The notes: generated by a model from the sequence alone, not told the origin. Shown: positions 1-9,719, counted from the first letter of the stretch. The stretch is DNA of 64,000 nucleotides from Desulfatitalea tepidiphila (GCF_001293685.1 NZ_BCAG01000004.1:62001-126000); one strand, 5' to 3'. Numbers and translations: made by a program.

Positions 1-759
<759 letters not shown>

Positions 760-826
760 CCGACGCCACTTTCGGCGCGATTCGATCGCATTGGGATCGA
801 TCGGGCCCCAAGGAGTAAAACCATTC

Positions 827-3800
827 ATGCTATTTTCAAGTGACGCCATGGAACGCTGGCTGATGTCAACCAGATCGAGAGCCGAGACAGCGTGGGCCGC
901 TCTGCGGGCCTGCGGTCGGATGCCCGTTTTCTGGGGCCGTTGCCCGGCCCACTATATGGGAGGGGCCTGGATCGTCTTTCCCCTCGACACCTGCCGGTTG
1001 CACTGTGGATTGGCTGGATTGATCCGTATCCAACCGCCCAGGATCCAGGGTGAGGTGAAGGATGTGGCGAGCCTGGCCGAAACGATCGACGCAATCGTTC
1101 CCCTCTCCTTGTCCCACTGCATCGACAACGGGGTGACCCTTTCGGATGGCTATCTCGGTGGCGACCAACCGCTTGAGCAGCTATACAAGGAAGCCTGCGG
1201 GCTGAAGCATGAAACACTTTTTTTGCGTCTGTTGACCGACCAGATGCAGCAGGCCCAAATTCAAACGCTGTGCGAAAAACTGGATGCCTTGATCGATCAG
1301 GAAGTTGCCACGCTTCAGGGCCGTATCGGGTACCTGCCCACCATCGATGCCGAAATCGCCGACCGGCGCATCGAGAAGATCAAAGACATCGCATGGTGCC
1401 TGCGGGTCGAACTGCTCGACAACATCGCGAAAACCAAGGCATTGATGGGGGATGGCGATGCGAATCCGCCGGCCCAGGCAATCGCCATCTTCCGCAACCT
1501 CAACACGGTTCTCAACAGCATCGACCGGCTGGAGGTGCGAGGACGCGATTCGGCCGGCATTTCGCTCCTCTTTCTCTTCAAAGATGATGCCCTCGACCTG
1601 GCCGAACAGGCTTGGAACGCAGCGAATCTCGGCGATCAGGTCAAATCGCGGACGGCCCGTTCGATTCTGGGCAACCGCTCGATCGCCATTCGTCGAAACG
1701 GCGAAACAGGTTTGAGCGGCGTGACCCTCACCTATAAAGTGGCCGCGGAAATCGGCCGCCTGGGCGACAACGTGCGCGAACTGCGTCGGGAAATCAGCAC
1801 CGATCCGCTCCTGCACCTCATCTCCCGAACCCCCCATGAATACCATACGGTGTCCGCCCATACCCGCTGGGCATCGGTGGGGGCCATCACCATCGCCAAC
1901 TGCCATCCGGTGGATAATGCCACCAATGGGGAGGCGAACCTGCGCAAAGGCATGATTCACGCTTGCCTGAACGGGGATATCGACAACTATCTGACCCTGA
2001 AACTACGTTGGGAGCAAAACGGCGAACCCATTCCCGAGGAGATCACCACCGACACCAAAATCATTCCCCTGCAGATCGAATACTATCTGCGCCAGGGTCA
2101 TTCGGTGGAAGAGGCGTTCCGGCTGGCCGTGAGCGACTTCGAGGGATCGCATGCCATCGCCATGCATACCGACCTGGCACCGGGCAAATTTTTCCTGGCC
2201 CAAAGAGGCAGCGGCCAAGCCGTCTTCGTTGGATTGGCCGAGGATCATTATCTGCCCACATCGGAAGTATATGGATTCGTCGAGCAAACCCAGTCCTACA
2301 TCCGGCTCAACGGCGAAAAAATCGTCCCGGGCATTAATGGGTCGACCCAGGGTCAAATCTTCGTCCTCGATCAGAACAGCCCCGGCGGCCTGAGCGGCAT
2401 CGCGGCCACTTACTACGACGGCACCCCCATCGATCTCAAACCGGAAACCGTCCAGCATACGGAAATCACCTCCCGCGACATCGACCGGCAGCAGTTTCCC
2501 CACTATTTCCTGAAAGAGATATCCGAATCACCCGTTTCGGTGGCCAGAACGCTTCAAAACCGATGGAAAATCGCCAAGGACGATCCCGGCCGTTACACCA
2601 TCGCATTGCCGGAGAACGCTTTCCCCGAGCGGATCGTCGAGGCGCTGCGCACCGACCGTATCCGTAGGGTCTACTTCATCGGCCAGGGAACGGCCGGCAT
2701 CGCCGCCCAGGCCATCGGCAATATACTGGAATACTATCTCAACGAACCTTCGTTGAAAATCAGCGCCCTGAAAGCATCGGAATTGAGCGGTTTTCAACTT
2801 GGCCCCGCCGAAGACCCTGAGGCCATGTCCGACGCCTTGGTGATCGCCATCAGCCAGTCGGGCACCACCACGGACACCAACCGGGCGGTGGACATGGTGC
2901 GGGCGCGCGGCGCATTGACCATGTGCATCGTCAACCGCCGCGATTCGGACCTGACCTTCAAGGTCGACGGCGTAGTATACACGAGCAGCGGCCGCGACAT
3001 CGAGATGTCGGTGGCCTCCACCAAGGCCTTCTATTCCCAAATCGTGGCCGGTGCCCTGATCAGCCTCAAGATCGCCGAAGCCAAAAAGCGCCGGTCGCCG
3101 GAATTCATCGCCGAGGAGATCCGGTCCCTGCTCGCCCTCCCGGACCAGATGCGCCGGGTATTGGCCCTCGGCGATCAGATCCGCGCTTCGGCCGAACGGC
3201 TGGCCCCCATGCGCACCTACTGGGCGGCCGTGGGTAGCGGCCCCAACAAGTCCGCCGCCGACGAGATCCGAATCAAGCTGAGCGAACTGTGCTACAAGAC
3301 GATCTCTTCGGACTATGTGGAAGACAAGAAGCACATCGATCTCTCCTCCGAGCCGCTGATCCTCATCTGCGCGGCGGGCGCCGGACGTACGGTCATCGGC
3401 GATATCGCCAAGGACACGGCAATCTTCCGGGCCCACAAAGCCGCCCCGGTGGTGATTGCCGATGAAGGCGAAACCCGCTTTGACGCCTATGCCGAGGACA
3501 TCTTCCAGGTGCCGGGCATATCGCCCCACCTGGCGCCGATCCTCAACACCCTGGTCGGCCACCTGTGGGGCTATTACGCCGCTCTGGCCATCAACAGCGG
3601 CTCGGGCTTCCTGCACCGATTCCGGGAAGAGATCAAACAGACCGTGGAGCGCTGCGCCCAGGACGGACTGGACGTCTACGAGGTGGTCCTCGAAAAGAGC
3701 TTCCGGGAGCAGGTCGCCCAGTTCTATTCGGAGTTCAGAAGACGACTCACCGAAGGCAAACTCCCCAGCACCATCGGACACGCGGCCGACCTTCTGCTGC

Positions 3801-4588
3801 TTCTCAAATACCTGACCGGACGCCTGCCGGTGGCCGATTTCGAACTCGATTTCGGCAAGCGCGGTACGGCCCTGAACATGCTCGACAGCCTCTTCGAATT
3901 CCTGGGTAAATCGATCAACGGCATGTCGCGCCCAGTGGACGCCATCAAACACCAGGCCAAGACCGTGACCGTGGGAACCAGCCGCATCAGCGAACGGGTC
4001 CAAGGCATTCTCTTCGATGCCCTGGCCGACCACGACATCAGCGCCAGCCGCCTGATCAACCGCAATATCCTGGTGCTCAAAAACCTTCAGCACGTCGTGG
4101 CGGACATCAAGGGATCGATCCTCTACCGCATCGACAACCTCAACGTGCTGGGAGAACCAACGGACGACTCGACCATTGAAATCATCAAAAAGACGGGGGT
4201 GTTGGCGCCGCTGAAATCCCGAGTGGAATCCGACCGGCGCCTGAAGGGCACCAAACGGATTGTCGTCGCCCAAGGCAACGTCTATATCGGCAAGGGCCGC
4301 AAGGACGACCGCAGTATCCTGATCATTCCCGCTTTTTCCACGGCGCCCGGGGCCACCAACCGCATCGAGCAGCTGCTGTTGCTCAACATCGGCTTTCAGG
4401 AGCACGTCCCCCTGCCGCAAAAAATCAAGGCCCTGGGCGGTAAATACGAACACATCAAGAACATTGTCCATGAAAACAGCATCGCTTGGGAAGACGCACA
4501 CCTGGAGCGGGTGCCCATGGAAGAACTTTTCGGAAGATCGGCGGAAAAAGTCGGCGAGATGATCGTCGCCATGCAACCCCAGAAGTAG
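827..4588 (+). CDS. Giant glucosamine-6-phosphate synthase-like protein (GATase + two SIS domains)
   Basis: This 1253-residue protein is about twice the size of GlmS (about 610). The start at 827 follows AAGGAG at 810-815. A glutaminase-like region contains HCGLAGL with Cys60, EVRGRDSAG near residue 236, HTRWASVG and CLNGDIDNY; in GlmS the Cys is residue 1 after Met removal and EYRGYDSAG follows about 25 residues later, so here there is a 59-residue N-terminal extension and about 175 inserted residues. Two sugar-isomerase (SIS) domains follow: FIGQGTAG, ISQSGTTTDT and SVASTKAF near 615-740, and VGSGPNKSAADE with KHIDLSS near 800-860. A C-terminal region of about 300 residues is not recognised. 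The second domain suggests fructose-6-phosphate-type sugar binding; glutamine hydrolysis is doubtful because the Cys is internal unless the chain is cleaved. It lies 10 bases before the aldolase gene. Confidence 0.75.
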   Translation: MLFSSDAMERWLMSTRSRAETAWAALRACGRMPVFWGRCPAHYMGGAWIVFPLDTCRLHCGLAGLIRIQPPRIQGEVKDVASLAETIDAIVPLSLSHCIDNGVTLSDGYLGGDQPLEQLYKEACGLKHETLFLRLLTDQMQQAQIQTLCEKLDALIDQEVATLQGRIGYLPTIDAEIADRRIEKIKDIAWCLRVELLDNIAKTKALMGDGDANPPAQAIAIFRNLNTVLNSIDRLEVRGRDSAGISLLFLFKDDALDLAEQAWNAANLGDQVKSRTARSILGNRSIAIRRNGETGLSGVTLTYKVAAEIGRLGDNVRELRREISTDPLLHLISRTPHEYHTVSAHTRWASVGAITIANCHPVDNATNGEANLRKGMIHACLNGDIDNYLTLKLRWEQNGEPIPEEITTDTKIIPLQIEYYLRQGHSVEEAFRLAVSDFEGSHAIAMHTDLAPGKFFLAQRGSGQAVFVGLAEDHYLPTSEVYGFVEQTQSYIRLNGEKIVPGINGSTQGQIFVLDQNSPGGLSGIAATYYDGTPIDLKPETVQHTEITSRDIDRQQFPHYFLKEISESPVSVARTLQNRWKIAKDDPGRYTIALPENAFPERIVEALRTDRIRRVYFIGQGTAGIAAQAIGNILEYYLNEPSLKISALKASELSGFQLGPAEDPEAMSDALVIAISQSGTTTDTNRAVDMVRARGALTMCIVNRRDSDLTFKVDGVVYTSSGRDIEMSVASTKAFYSQIVAGALISLKIAEAKKRRSPEFIAEEIRSLLALPDQMRRVLALGDQIRASAERLAPMRTYWAAVGSGPNKSAADEIRIKLSELCYKTISSDYVEDKKHIDLSSEPLILICAAGAGRTVIGDIAKDTAIFRAHKAAPVVIADEGETRFDAYAEDIFQVPGISPHLAPILNTLVGHLWGYYAALAINSGSGFLHRFREEIKQTVERCAQDGLDVYEVVLEKSFREQVAQFYSEFRRRLTEGKLPSTIGHAADLLLLLKYLTGRLPVADFELDFGKRGTALNMLDSLFEFLGKSINGMSRPVDAIKHQAKTVTVGTSRISERVQGILFDALADHDISASRLINRNILVLKNLQHVVADIKGSILYRIDNLNVLGEPTDDSTIEIIKKTGVLAPLKSRVESDRRLKGTKRIVVAQGNVYIGKGRKDDRSILIIPAFSTAPGATNRIEQLLLLNIGFQEHVPLPQKIKALGGKYEHIKNIVHENSIAWEDAHLERVPMEELFGRSAEKVGEMIVAMQPQK

Positions 4589-4598
4589 CGCCAAGGCC

Positions 4599-5276
4599 AT
4601 GAAGAAACCCCATGCGAACGAAACCCCTGGCCTGGATCGAAAAAAAGACGAACTGCTCCATTATGGCCGTGAAATGATCGCACTGGGGCTGACCACAGGC
4701 TCGGGCGGCAACCTCAGCATTCTGCTTCGCGAAGAAGATCGGATCCTCATTTCACCCAGTGGCGTGGCCTACGCGGCCATGACCCGTGACGATGTCGTGA
4801 CCTGCGACCGCCAGGGCCGGGTGATCCGTGGCACGCGGCGCCCATCCAGTGAACTCGGCTTTCACCTGGCGCTTTACGACCACCGCCCGGACATCGGCGC
4901 GGTGGTTCACACCCATTCCGTCTTTGCCACCACCCTGGCCTGCATGCACCGGGAGATACCGGCCGTTCACTACCTGGTGGGGTTCGCCGGCCATAAAGTC
5001 CCGCTGGCCCCCTATGCCACGTTTGGCACGCCTGCCCTGGCCAACGCCATCATCGACACCATCGGCCAGAGCAACGCCGTGCTCATGGCCAATCACGGCC
5101 TGGTGGCCGTGGGTCCGGATCTGGCCGCTGCCTTCAACGTGGCCGAAGAGATCGAACTGGTGGCCCGCATCTACTATCAGACCCTCGTGGCCGGCGAACC
5201 TCAAATTCTCTCCACGCAGCAGATGGATGAAGTGCTGGAGAAATTCAAGGGCTATGGCCGGCCGATGGAAAAATAG
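4599..5276 (+). CDS. Class II aldolase, L-fuculose-phosphate aldolase type
   Basis: The 225-residue protein matches the fuculose-phosphate aldolase/AraD family in length (FucA is 215). Visible motifs are TTGSGGNLS (phosphate binding), ISPSG, RPSSELGFH (catalytic Glu region), VVHTHS (two zinc His) and ANHGLVAVG (third zinc His), so all zinc ligands are present. Such enzymes cleave ketose 1-phosphates to dihydroxyacetone phosphate and an aldehyde in the cytosol. It begins 10 bases after the giant GlmS-like gene and is likely co-transcribed with it; the pair suggests sugar-phosphate handling. Actual substrate cannot be told from sequence; 5-methylthioribulose-phosphate-like aldolases have the same fold. 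Confidence 0.85.
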   Translation: MKKPHANETPGLDRKKDELLHYGREMIALGLTTGSGGNLSILLREEDRILISPSGVAYAAMTRDDVVTCDRQGRVIRGTRRPSSELGFHLALYDHRPDIGAVVHTHSVFATTLACMHREIPAVHYLVGFAGHKVPLAPYATFGTPALANAIIDTIGQSNAVLMANHGLVAVGPDLAAAFNVAEEIELVARIYYQTLVAGEPQILSTQQMDEVLEKFKGYGRPMEK

Positions 5277-5332
5277 GCGGCCGACGATTATTTCAATCTG
5301 ACGAAAACATTCGAGGAGTTGCATTACCCTCC

Positions 5333-6409
5333 ATGGCCAATGGAATGAACTATTTATTATTCTACCTGTTTACCGCGCTGGGGGTTTCCTTCTTGTGTTC
5401 CCTCCTGGAATCGGTGCTGTTATCGATCACGCCGGGTTTCATCGGTGTATACGAGAAAAAGTCACCGGGAACCGGAGGTCTGATCCGCCACCTGAAAATG
5501 GACATCGATCGCCCATTGGCCGCCATCCTCAGCCTCAACACCATCGCGCACACGGTCGGCGCAGCGGGCGTCGGAGCCCAATCGTTGATCGTCTTCGGCA
5601 GTGAATACGTAGCCATCAGCTCGGCTGTACTCACTGTTTTGATCCTGGTTCTCACGGAAATTATCCCCAAGACTTTCGGCGCCATCTATTGGCGGGAACT
5701 GGCACCAATGACGGCACGAACCCTCCAGTTCATGATCGTGGTGCTCTCTCCCATCATTTTTCTGTCGATGAAACTGACCCAACTGATATCACGCGGCAAG
5801 AGGCGCAAAATGTTCAGCCGCGAGGAGTTCCAGGCCATTGCGGATATCGGGATTCGGGAAGGGCAGTTCCGGGAGCAGGAATCGCGCATCATCAAAAATC
5901 TCTTCCTGCTGAGGAAATTAAGGGCCGACGACATCATGACCCCGCGCACGGTCATGTTCATCCTGCCGGCGAACATGACCATCGGGGAAGCGGTGAAACT
6001 CGATGATGCCCGTTTTTCGAGGATTCCGATTTACGAAGACAATCCGGACCATATCGTCGGATTCGTTTTGAGAAGCGACATCTATCTCGAAGCCTCGCGC
6101 GGTAACCAGACCCAACCCCTGGCCACCCTCCGCCGGGACCTGCCGGTGGTTCCGGAAACGGTGCCATTGATTCAGCTTTTCGAACGCTTTTTGAAGCAGC
6201 GCCAGCAGGCCACGCTTACAGTGGATGAACACGGCGGTGTAGCCGGCATTCTCACCATGGAAGATATTATCGAAACCTTACTGGGCATCGAAATCATGGA
6301 CGAGACGGACACGGTTGCCGACATGCGGGCCCTGGCCAGGCAGCAATGGATCAAACGCGCCAAGGCCTTGGGCATCGTGACCGGCGATGAAGGCCCTGAC
6401 GTCCAGTAA
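5333..6409 (+). CDS. CNNM-domain membrane protein with CBS pair (hemolysin/CorC-related)
   Basis: A 358-residue membrane protein. Residues about 1-170 form the CNNM (DUF21) domain with four hydrophobic segments (near 8-30, 60-80, 88-110, 128-150) and the family motif TEIIPKTFG. Two CBS domains follow, at about 190-250 (DIMTPRTVMF) and 260-320 (DEHGGVAGILTMEDIIE). The C-terminal CorC_HlyC domain of longer relatives is absent; the chain ends soon after the CBS pair. Family members are linked to Mg2+/Co2+ efflux and are usually, probably wrongly, called hemolysins. GAGGAG at 5313-5318 lies 14 bases before the ATG, a longer than usual gap. It converges with the Tim44-like gene, separated by 27 bases. 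Confidence 0.88.
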   Translation: MANGMNYLLFYLFTALGVSFLCSLLESVLLSITPGFIGVYEKKSPGTGGLIRHLKMDIDRPLAAILSLNTIAHTVGAAGVGAQSLIVFGSEYVAISSAVLTVLILVLTEIIPKTFGAIYWRELAPMTARTLQFMIVVLSPIIFLSMKLTQLISRGKRRKMFSREEFQAIADIGIREGQFREQESRIIKNLFLLRKLRADDIMTPRTVMFILPANMTIGEAVKLDDARFSRIPIYEDNPDHIVGFVLRSDIYLEASRGNQTQPLATLRRDLPVVPETVPLIQLFERFLKQRQQATLTVDEHGGVAGILTMEDIIETLLGIEIMDETDTVADMRALARQQWIKRAKALGIVTGDEGPDVQ

Positions 6410-6436
6410 TCGACAAACAGCCGCGGCACCAAAGCC

Positions 6437-7336
6437 TCACTGTGCCACCTGCTGAATGCCCTCCAGCTGCCAGAACGAATCCGGGTTTCCAAGTTCACGG
6501 CTGAAATGCCATACCTCGCGGACCTGCTTGGATAAATCGTCTTCATCTTCCCTCAGCATGACATCGAAGAGCACCGAGGCGATGGTCTGGTCCTGCGTGT
6601 CGCGCACTTCGAGCAAACGCGGGGTGATCAACAGCAGCTCGGTTTTACCCGGTGAGGGGTCTTCCTCGGCTTGCCGCTGAATTTCAGAAAAGACTTCTGG
6701 CGAGGTGAACTGGCGGATATCCTCCAGATCGCGCTTGTCCCAGGCGTTTTGCAGACGAACGTAGAGGGCCTGGGCGCCTTTAAGAAATTCGTCGGCATCG
6801 AATCCCGGTGGCAAACCGGCCTGCTGGGGTGAAGCGGACTCTGTCTCATCGTCCAGGGCACCGCCGGCCCAGCCCCATGCCGGGTCTGTGTCACGCGCAA
6901 AGGCCATGCCGCCGGATCCGGCGGCCGATGCCGCAGCCATGCGCCGGGCCTGCAGGAACCGAAACAACAGGAAAAGCCCCCCTCCGATCAGCAAGATATC
7001 CAGCAGGCCGATACCACCGGCCCCCAAACCGCCGCCGAAGAGCAGGGAACCAATCAGGCCGCCCATGAGCAGGCCGCCCAGCATACCACCGGTACGTCCC
7101 ATGGGCGAGGCTGTTGGGCCGGTGTTGGGCTGGGCCTGAGCCGTCTGACCGTTTTTCGTTGGAGAACCGGCCGGGCTCTGCGCGGGAGGCTGTGCACTGC
7201 GCTGGTAGGTCGGTTTGCTGCCGAAGGATCTACTGCGCCCGAATCGGGCGGCCTCGGCCGACGTCTGCCATAAATAAAAGAGGCTGAATGCAAAAGCGAA
7301 AATCATACATATGGACAACCGGTGCATTCTGTTCAT
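6437..7336 (-). CDS. Tim44-like domain membrane protein
   Basis: A 299-residue protein of the Tim44/TimA family found in proteobacterial envelopes. An N-terminal signal-anchor (hydrophobic SICMIFAFAFSLFYLW) precedes a Gln/Pro/Ser-rich linker, then a very glycine-rich double hydrophobic segment (GGMLGGLLMGGLIGSLLFGG and GLLDILLIGGGLFLLFRF), and a C-terminal Tim44-like domain of about 130 residues ending in REVWHFSREL and FWQLEGIQQV. The start at 7336 is chosen because AGGA sits 8 bases upstream; an ATG at 7345 would leave no spacing. The family is thought to interact with membranes or translocation machinery; no enzymatic role is visible. Its leader contains a strong promoter and an intrinsic-terminator-like hairpin. 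Confidence 0.82.
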   Translation of the reverse strand: MNRMHRLSICMIFAFAFSLFYLWQTSAEAARFGRSRSFGSKPTYQRSAQPPAQSPAGSPTKNGQTAQAQPNTGPTASPMGRTGGMLGGLLMGGLIGSLLFGGGLGAGGIGLLDILLIGGGLFLLFRFLQARRMAAASAAGSGGMAFARDTDPAWGWAGGALDDETESASPQQAGLPPGFDADEFLKGAQALYVRLQNAWDKRDLEDIRQFTSPEVFSEIQRQAEEDPSPGKTELLLITPRLLEVRDTQDQTIASVLFDVMLREDEDDLSKQVREVWHFSRELGNPDSFWQLEGIQQVAQ

Positions 7337-7408
7337 CGATGTCATTCCTATTCTCAATTTTTCGTGTTGAGGTTCCTTTCGGGCGAACGCGATTTCCCGA
7401 CCGGTCAT

Positions 7409-7455
7409 AAAAAAAAGGCCTTTACCCCCAGGTTCAATTCTTTCAGGGGTAAAGG
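7409..7455 (-). terminator. Intrinsic terminator/attenuator in the leader of the Tim44-like gene
   Basis: On the minus strand CCTTTACCCC (complement of 7446-7455) pairs perfectly with GGGGTAAAGG (complement of 7419-7428) across a 17-base loop and is followed by eight U (complement of 7409-7416). It lies between the promoter at 7508-7535 and the start codon at 7336, so it could terminate transcription before the gene. There is no minus-strand gene upstream that would need a terminator here. Confidence 0.75.
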
Positions 7456-7507
7456 TCTGCATTTCCCGATGGCACCGGTTCATGCCGCCGGGTACCTTTT
7501 ATGCAAG

Positions 7508-7535
7508 ATTATGGGAAATGACGATCGCTTGTCAA
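7508..7535 (-). promoter_or_regulatory. Sigma70-type promoter for the Tim44-like gene
   Basis: On the minus strand TTGACA (complement of 7530-7535) is followed after 16 bases by CATAAT (complement of 7508-7513). It drives a leader of roughly 165 bases containing one imperfect hairpin (GGTACCCGG with CCGGTGCC) and then the terminator-like hairpin at 7409-7455. Confidence 0.6.
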
Positions 7536-7557
7536 GTCAAACCGGATCGGTCGTCTC

Positions 7558-7584
7558 TTGATCTTTTGCCGTTCCGGTTATACT
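7558..7584 (+). promoter_or_regulatory. Possible sigma70 promoter for the PerM-like gene
   Basis: TTGATC at 7558-7563 and TATACT at 7579-7584 are separated by 15 bases, about 100 bases before the ATG at 7683. The spacing is short, so this is only a candidate. Confidence 0.35.
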
Positions 7585-7682
7585 ACGGATGCACATCAGA
7601 TTGAACTGGTGCCCACGCGCACCTGGCCATTTTGCGATAACCTTCAAAAAAAACTTCTCTTGATCGTTGAACGGAGCGAACC

Positions 7683-8816
7683 ATGCAGCGCCAAACCATC
7701 AACAATCTCGTGTTGCTGTCCCTGCTCTTTCTGATTTCGGCCATTTTTCTTTCCATGATTCGCAATTTTCTCATGGCCCTTTTGCTGGCCGGGATCTTTT
7801 CCGCCATGGCGCAACCCATTTTTCGAAAAACCACCAGACTGCTGGGCAATCGACCCCGGGCGGCCGCTCTCTCCACCCTGCTGCTGTTCTGTCTGGTGGT
7901 GCTGGTGCCGCTGTCCGGCCTGGTGAGCATCGTCACCGCGCAGGCCGTCAAAGTGGGGCAGTCGATTACCCCCTGGGTGAGACACCAAATCGCTCAACCA
8001 ACCGCCTTTTCCGAATATCTGCAACGAATTCCCTACTACGATCAACTGCTCCCCTACCATGACCAGATCGTTAGCAAAGCCGGTGAGTTGGCCAGCAGGA
8101 TCAGTGTCTTTCTGGTTAACAGCCTATCTGCCGGTGCCATGGGCACGGTGAATTTCATCTTCATGTTTTTCGTCTTTTTGTACGTCTGCTATTTTTTCCT
8201 GATGGACGGCAAAGCCCTGATGGTGCGCATCCTCTATTATTTGCCCCTGCAGGAAAAAGAGGAAAACCGATTGCTGGACCGGTTCACATCCGTGACACGG
8301 GCCACGCTGAAAGGGACTGCACTGATCGGTGTGTTGCAGGGCGCCCTGGCCGGAGTGGCCTTTGCCGTGGTGGGCATCGACGCTTCGATTTTCTGGGGAA
8401 CGGTGATGGCGGCGCTCTCGATCATCCCGGCCCTCGGCTCGGCCATCGTATGGGTTCCGGCCGCCATCATCCTGGCGGCCGGGGGGAGTTATCTAAAGGC
8501 GATCGGGCTGACGCTGTTTTGCAGCCTGGTCGTCGGCAGTCTCGACAACCTGCTCCGCCCGCGATTGGTCGGCAAAGACACGCAGATGCATGATCTGATG
8601 ATTTTTCTCGGCACCCTGGGCGGTATCGCCATGTTCGGCGTGATCGGGTTCATCATCGGACCGATCATCGCCGCCCTGTTCGTGACGATCTGGGACATCT
8701 ACGGAGAAGTGTTCAAGGATTTCCTGCCGGGACTGGGCATGGAACATGGGCCGGAGGGGGATAAAAAAGGCCGGCCATCAGGGGAAGGCCGGCCCGAGAG
8801 CACACCGCAGGAATAA
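7683..8816 (+). CDS. AI-2E/PerM family membrane transporter
   Basis: A 377-residue polytopic membrane protein of the UPF0118/AI-2E exporter family (PerM, TqsA, YhhT; usual length 340-370). Hydrophobic pairs lie at about 8-40, 62-88, 155-180 and 205-345, and the family signatures MDGKALM, LKGTALIGVLQGALAG, IPALGSAIVWVPAAI and DNLLRPRLVGKD are clear. The hydrophilic tail from about 350 is short and charged. Relatives export autoinducer-2 or act as Na+/H+ exchangers; the substrate here is unknown. GGAG precedes the ATG by about 8 bases. The last 18 codons also encode, on the other strand, the terminator of the SDR gene. Confidence 0.88.
   Translation: MQRQTINNLVLLSLLFLISAIFLSMIRNFLMALLLAGIFSAMAQPIFRKTTRLLGNRPRAAALSTLLLFCLVVLVPLSGLVSIVTAQAVKVGQSITPWVRHQIAQPTAFSEYLQRIPYYDQLLPYHDQIVSKAGELASRISVFLVNSLSAGAMGTVNFIFMFFVFLYVCYFFLMDGKALMVRILYYLPLQEKEENRLLDRFTSVTRATLKGTALIGVLQGALAGVAFAVVGIDASIFWGTVMAALSIIPALGSAIVWVPAAIILAAGGSYLKAIGLTLFCSLVVGSLDNLLRPRLVGKDTQMHDLMIFLGTLGGIAMFGVIGFIIGPIIAALFVTIWDIYGEVFKDFLPGLGMEHGPEGDKKGRPSGEGRPESTPQE
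8762..8794 (-). terminator. Intrinsic terminator of the SDR gene, inside the PerM-like coding sequence
   Basis: GGCCGGCC at 8787-8794 and at 8769-8776 form an 8-bp stem with a 10-base loop, followed on the minus strand by UUUUUU (complement of 8763-8768). It begins 30 bases after the SDR stop codon and lies within the 3' end of the convergent PerM-like gene. Confidence 0.8.
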
Positions 8817-8823
8817 CTTTGAT

Positions 8824-9582
8824 TCAGGCCAGGTGGCCGCCGTCACAGACGATATACGTGCCGGTGGTGAAGGAGGAGGCGTCGGAAACCAGATAGAGCA
8901 CAGCGCCGGCCATTTCGTCGGGCGTGGCGTGGCGCCCCAGAGGAATGCTTTGAATCGCGTAATTATAGATATCTTTGTTCGAAATCAACGCATCGGCGAA
9001 TCTGGTTTGCGTCAAGCCTGGTAAAAGGGCATTCACCCGGATCTTGCGACCAGCCAGCTCCTTGGCATAGGCCTGGGTCATGGAGATCAGGGCCGCCTTG
9101 GTCATGGAGTAGATGCCCTGCATGGGCGCCGGGCGAATGCCGTTGATCGATGCAACATTGACGATGGCGCCGCCGCCGGTTTCCGTCATCAGGGCGGCGG
9201 CCTTTTGAATCATGAAATAGGGACCTTTGACATTCACATCGAAAGTCTTGTCGAAGGCGCCTTCATCTGCGCCCAGCATTTCACCGAAATAGGGATTGGT
9301 GGCCGCGTTGTTGACCAGGATGTGCAACTTGCCGTGCTGGGCCCGGACCTCTTCGAACAACTGATCGATCTGATTCAACTGTCCCATATGACAGGCGATC
9401 GATTGCGCACAGCCGCCCTTTTGCGTTATCTTCTCTTCGACTTGCCGCAGACTGTCGATCTTGCGGCTGACCAAAATGCAATGGGCGCCATAATCGGCCA
9501 ATGTTTCGGCGATAGCGGCGCCGATGCCTCGGCTGGCACCGGTGATAAGCGCGATTCTGCCATCCAGTCTGAAATCCACCAT
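8824..9582 (-). CDS. Short-chain dehydrogenase/reductase (FabG-like)
   Basis: A 252-residue classical SDR. The NAD(P)-binding TGASRGIG (residues 14-21), NNAATN, the catalytic Ser in NVASINGI and YSMTK (Tyr-x-x-x-Lys) are all intact, with the C-terminal TGTYIVCDGGHLA typical of the family. It is a cytosolic NAD(P)-dependent oxidoreductase; the substrate (acyl thioester, sugar or alcohol) cannot be decided. AGGAGG lies 7 bases before the ATG. It is a single-gene unit with its own terminator at 8762-8794, and an AACGA-type palindrome upstream at 9706-9719 suggests TetR-family control. Confidence 0.9.
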   Translation of the reverse strand: MVDFRLDGRIALITGASRGIGAAIAETLADYGAHCILVSRKIDSLRQVEEKITQKGGCAQSIACHMGQLNQIDQLFEEVRAQHGKLHILVNNAATNPYFGEMLGADEGAFDKTFDVNVKGPYFMIQKAAALMTETGGGAIVNVASINGIRPAPMQGIYSMTKAALISMTQAYAKELAGRKIRVNALLPGLTQTRFADALISNKDIYNYAIQSIPLGRHATPDEMAGAVLYLVSDASSFTTGTYIVCDGGHLA

Positions 9583-9705
9583 CTCTTTCCTCCTGAATCT
9601 GTCGGTTATGAGAACGGGCAGGCCCTATACAGCCTGGCAGGGATGCCCGCAGAAACGTCGCGGCCCGACTGTCCCTATCCGACATCCCGGCGATTGTCAA
9701 TATAG

Positions 9706-9719
9706 AACGAGCGTTCGTT
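9706..9719. promoter_or_regulatory. TetR-type palindromic operator upstream of the SDR gene
   Basis: AACGAGCGTTCGTT is a near-perfect palindrome of the AACGAACG/CGTTCGTT kind bound by many TetR-family repressors of fatty-acid or aromatic metabolism. On the minus strand a TTGACA (complement of 9695-9700) follows 5 bases later, which would place the site just upstream of a -35 box for the SDR gene; the matching -10 is weak. No TetR gene lies nearby. Confidence 0.5.

Noticed and set aside
2528-4600. A long open frame on the minus strand opposite the GlmS-like gene
   Set aside because: It lacks a ribosome-binding site and any recognisable domain, and its His/Asp/Gly/Val-rich composition is what a GC-rich coding strand gives in mirror frame; the plus strand encodes clear SIS and GATase motifs.
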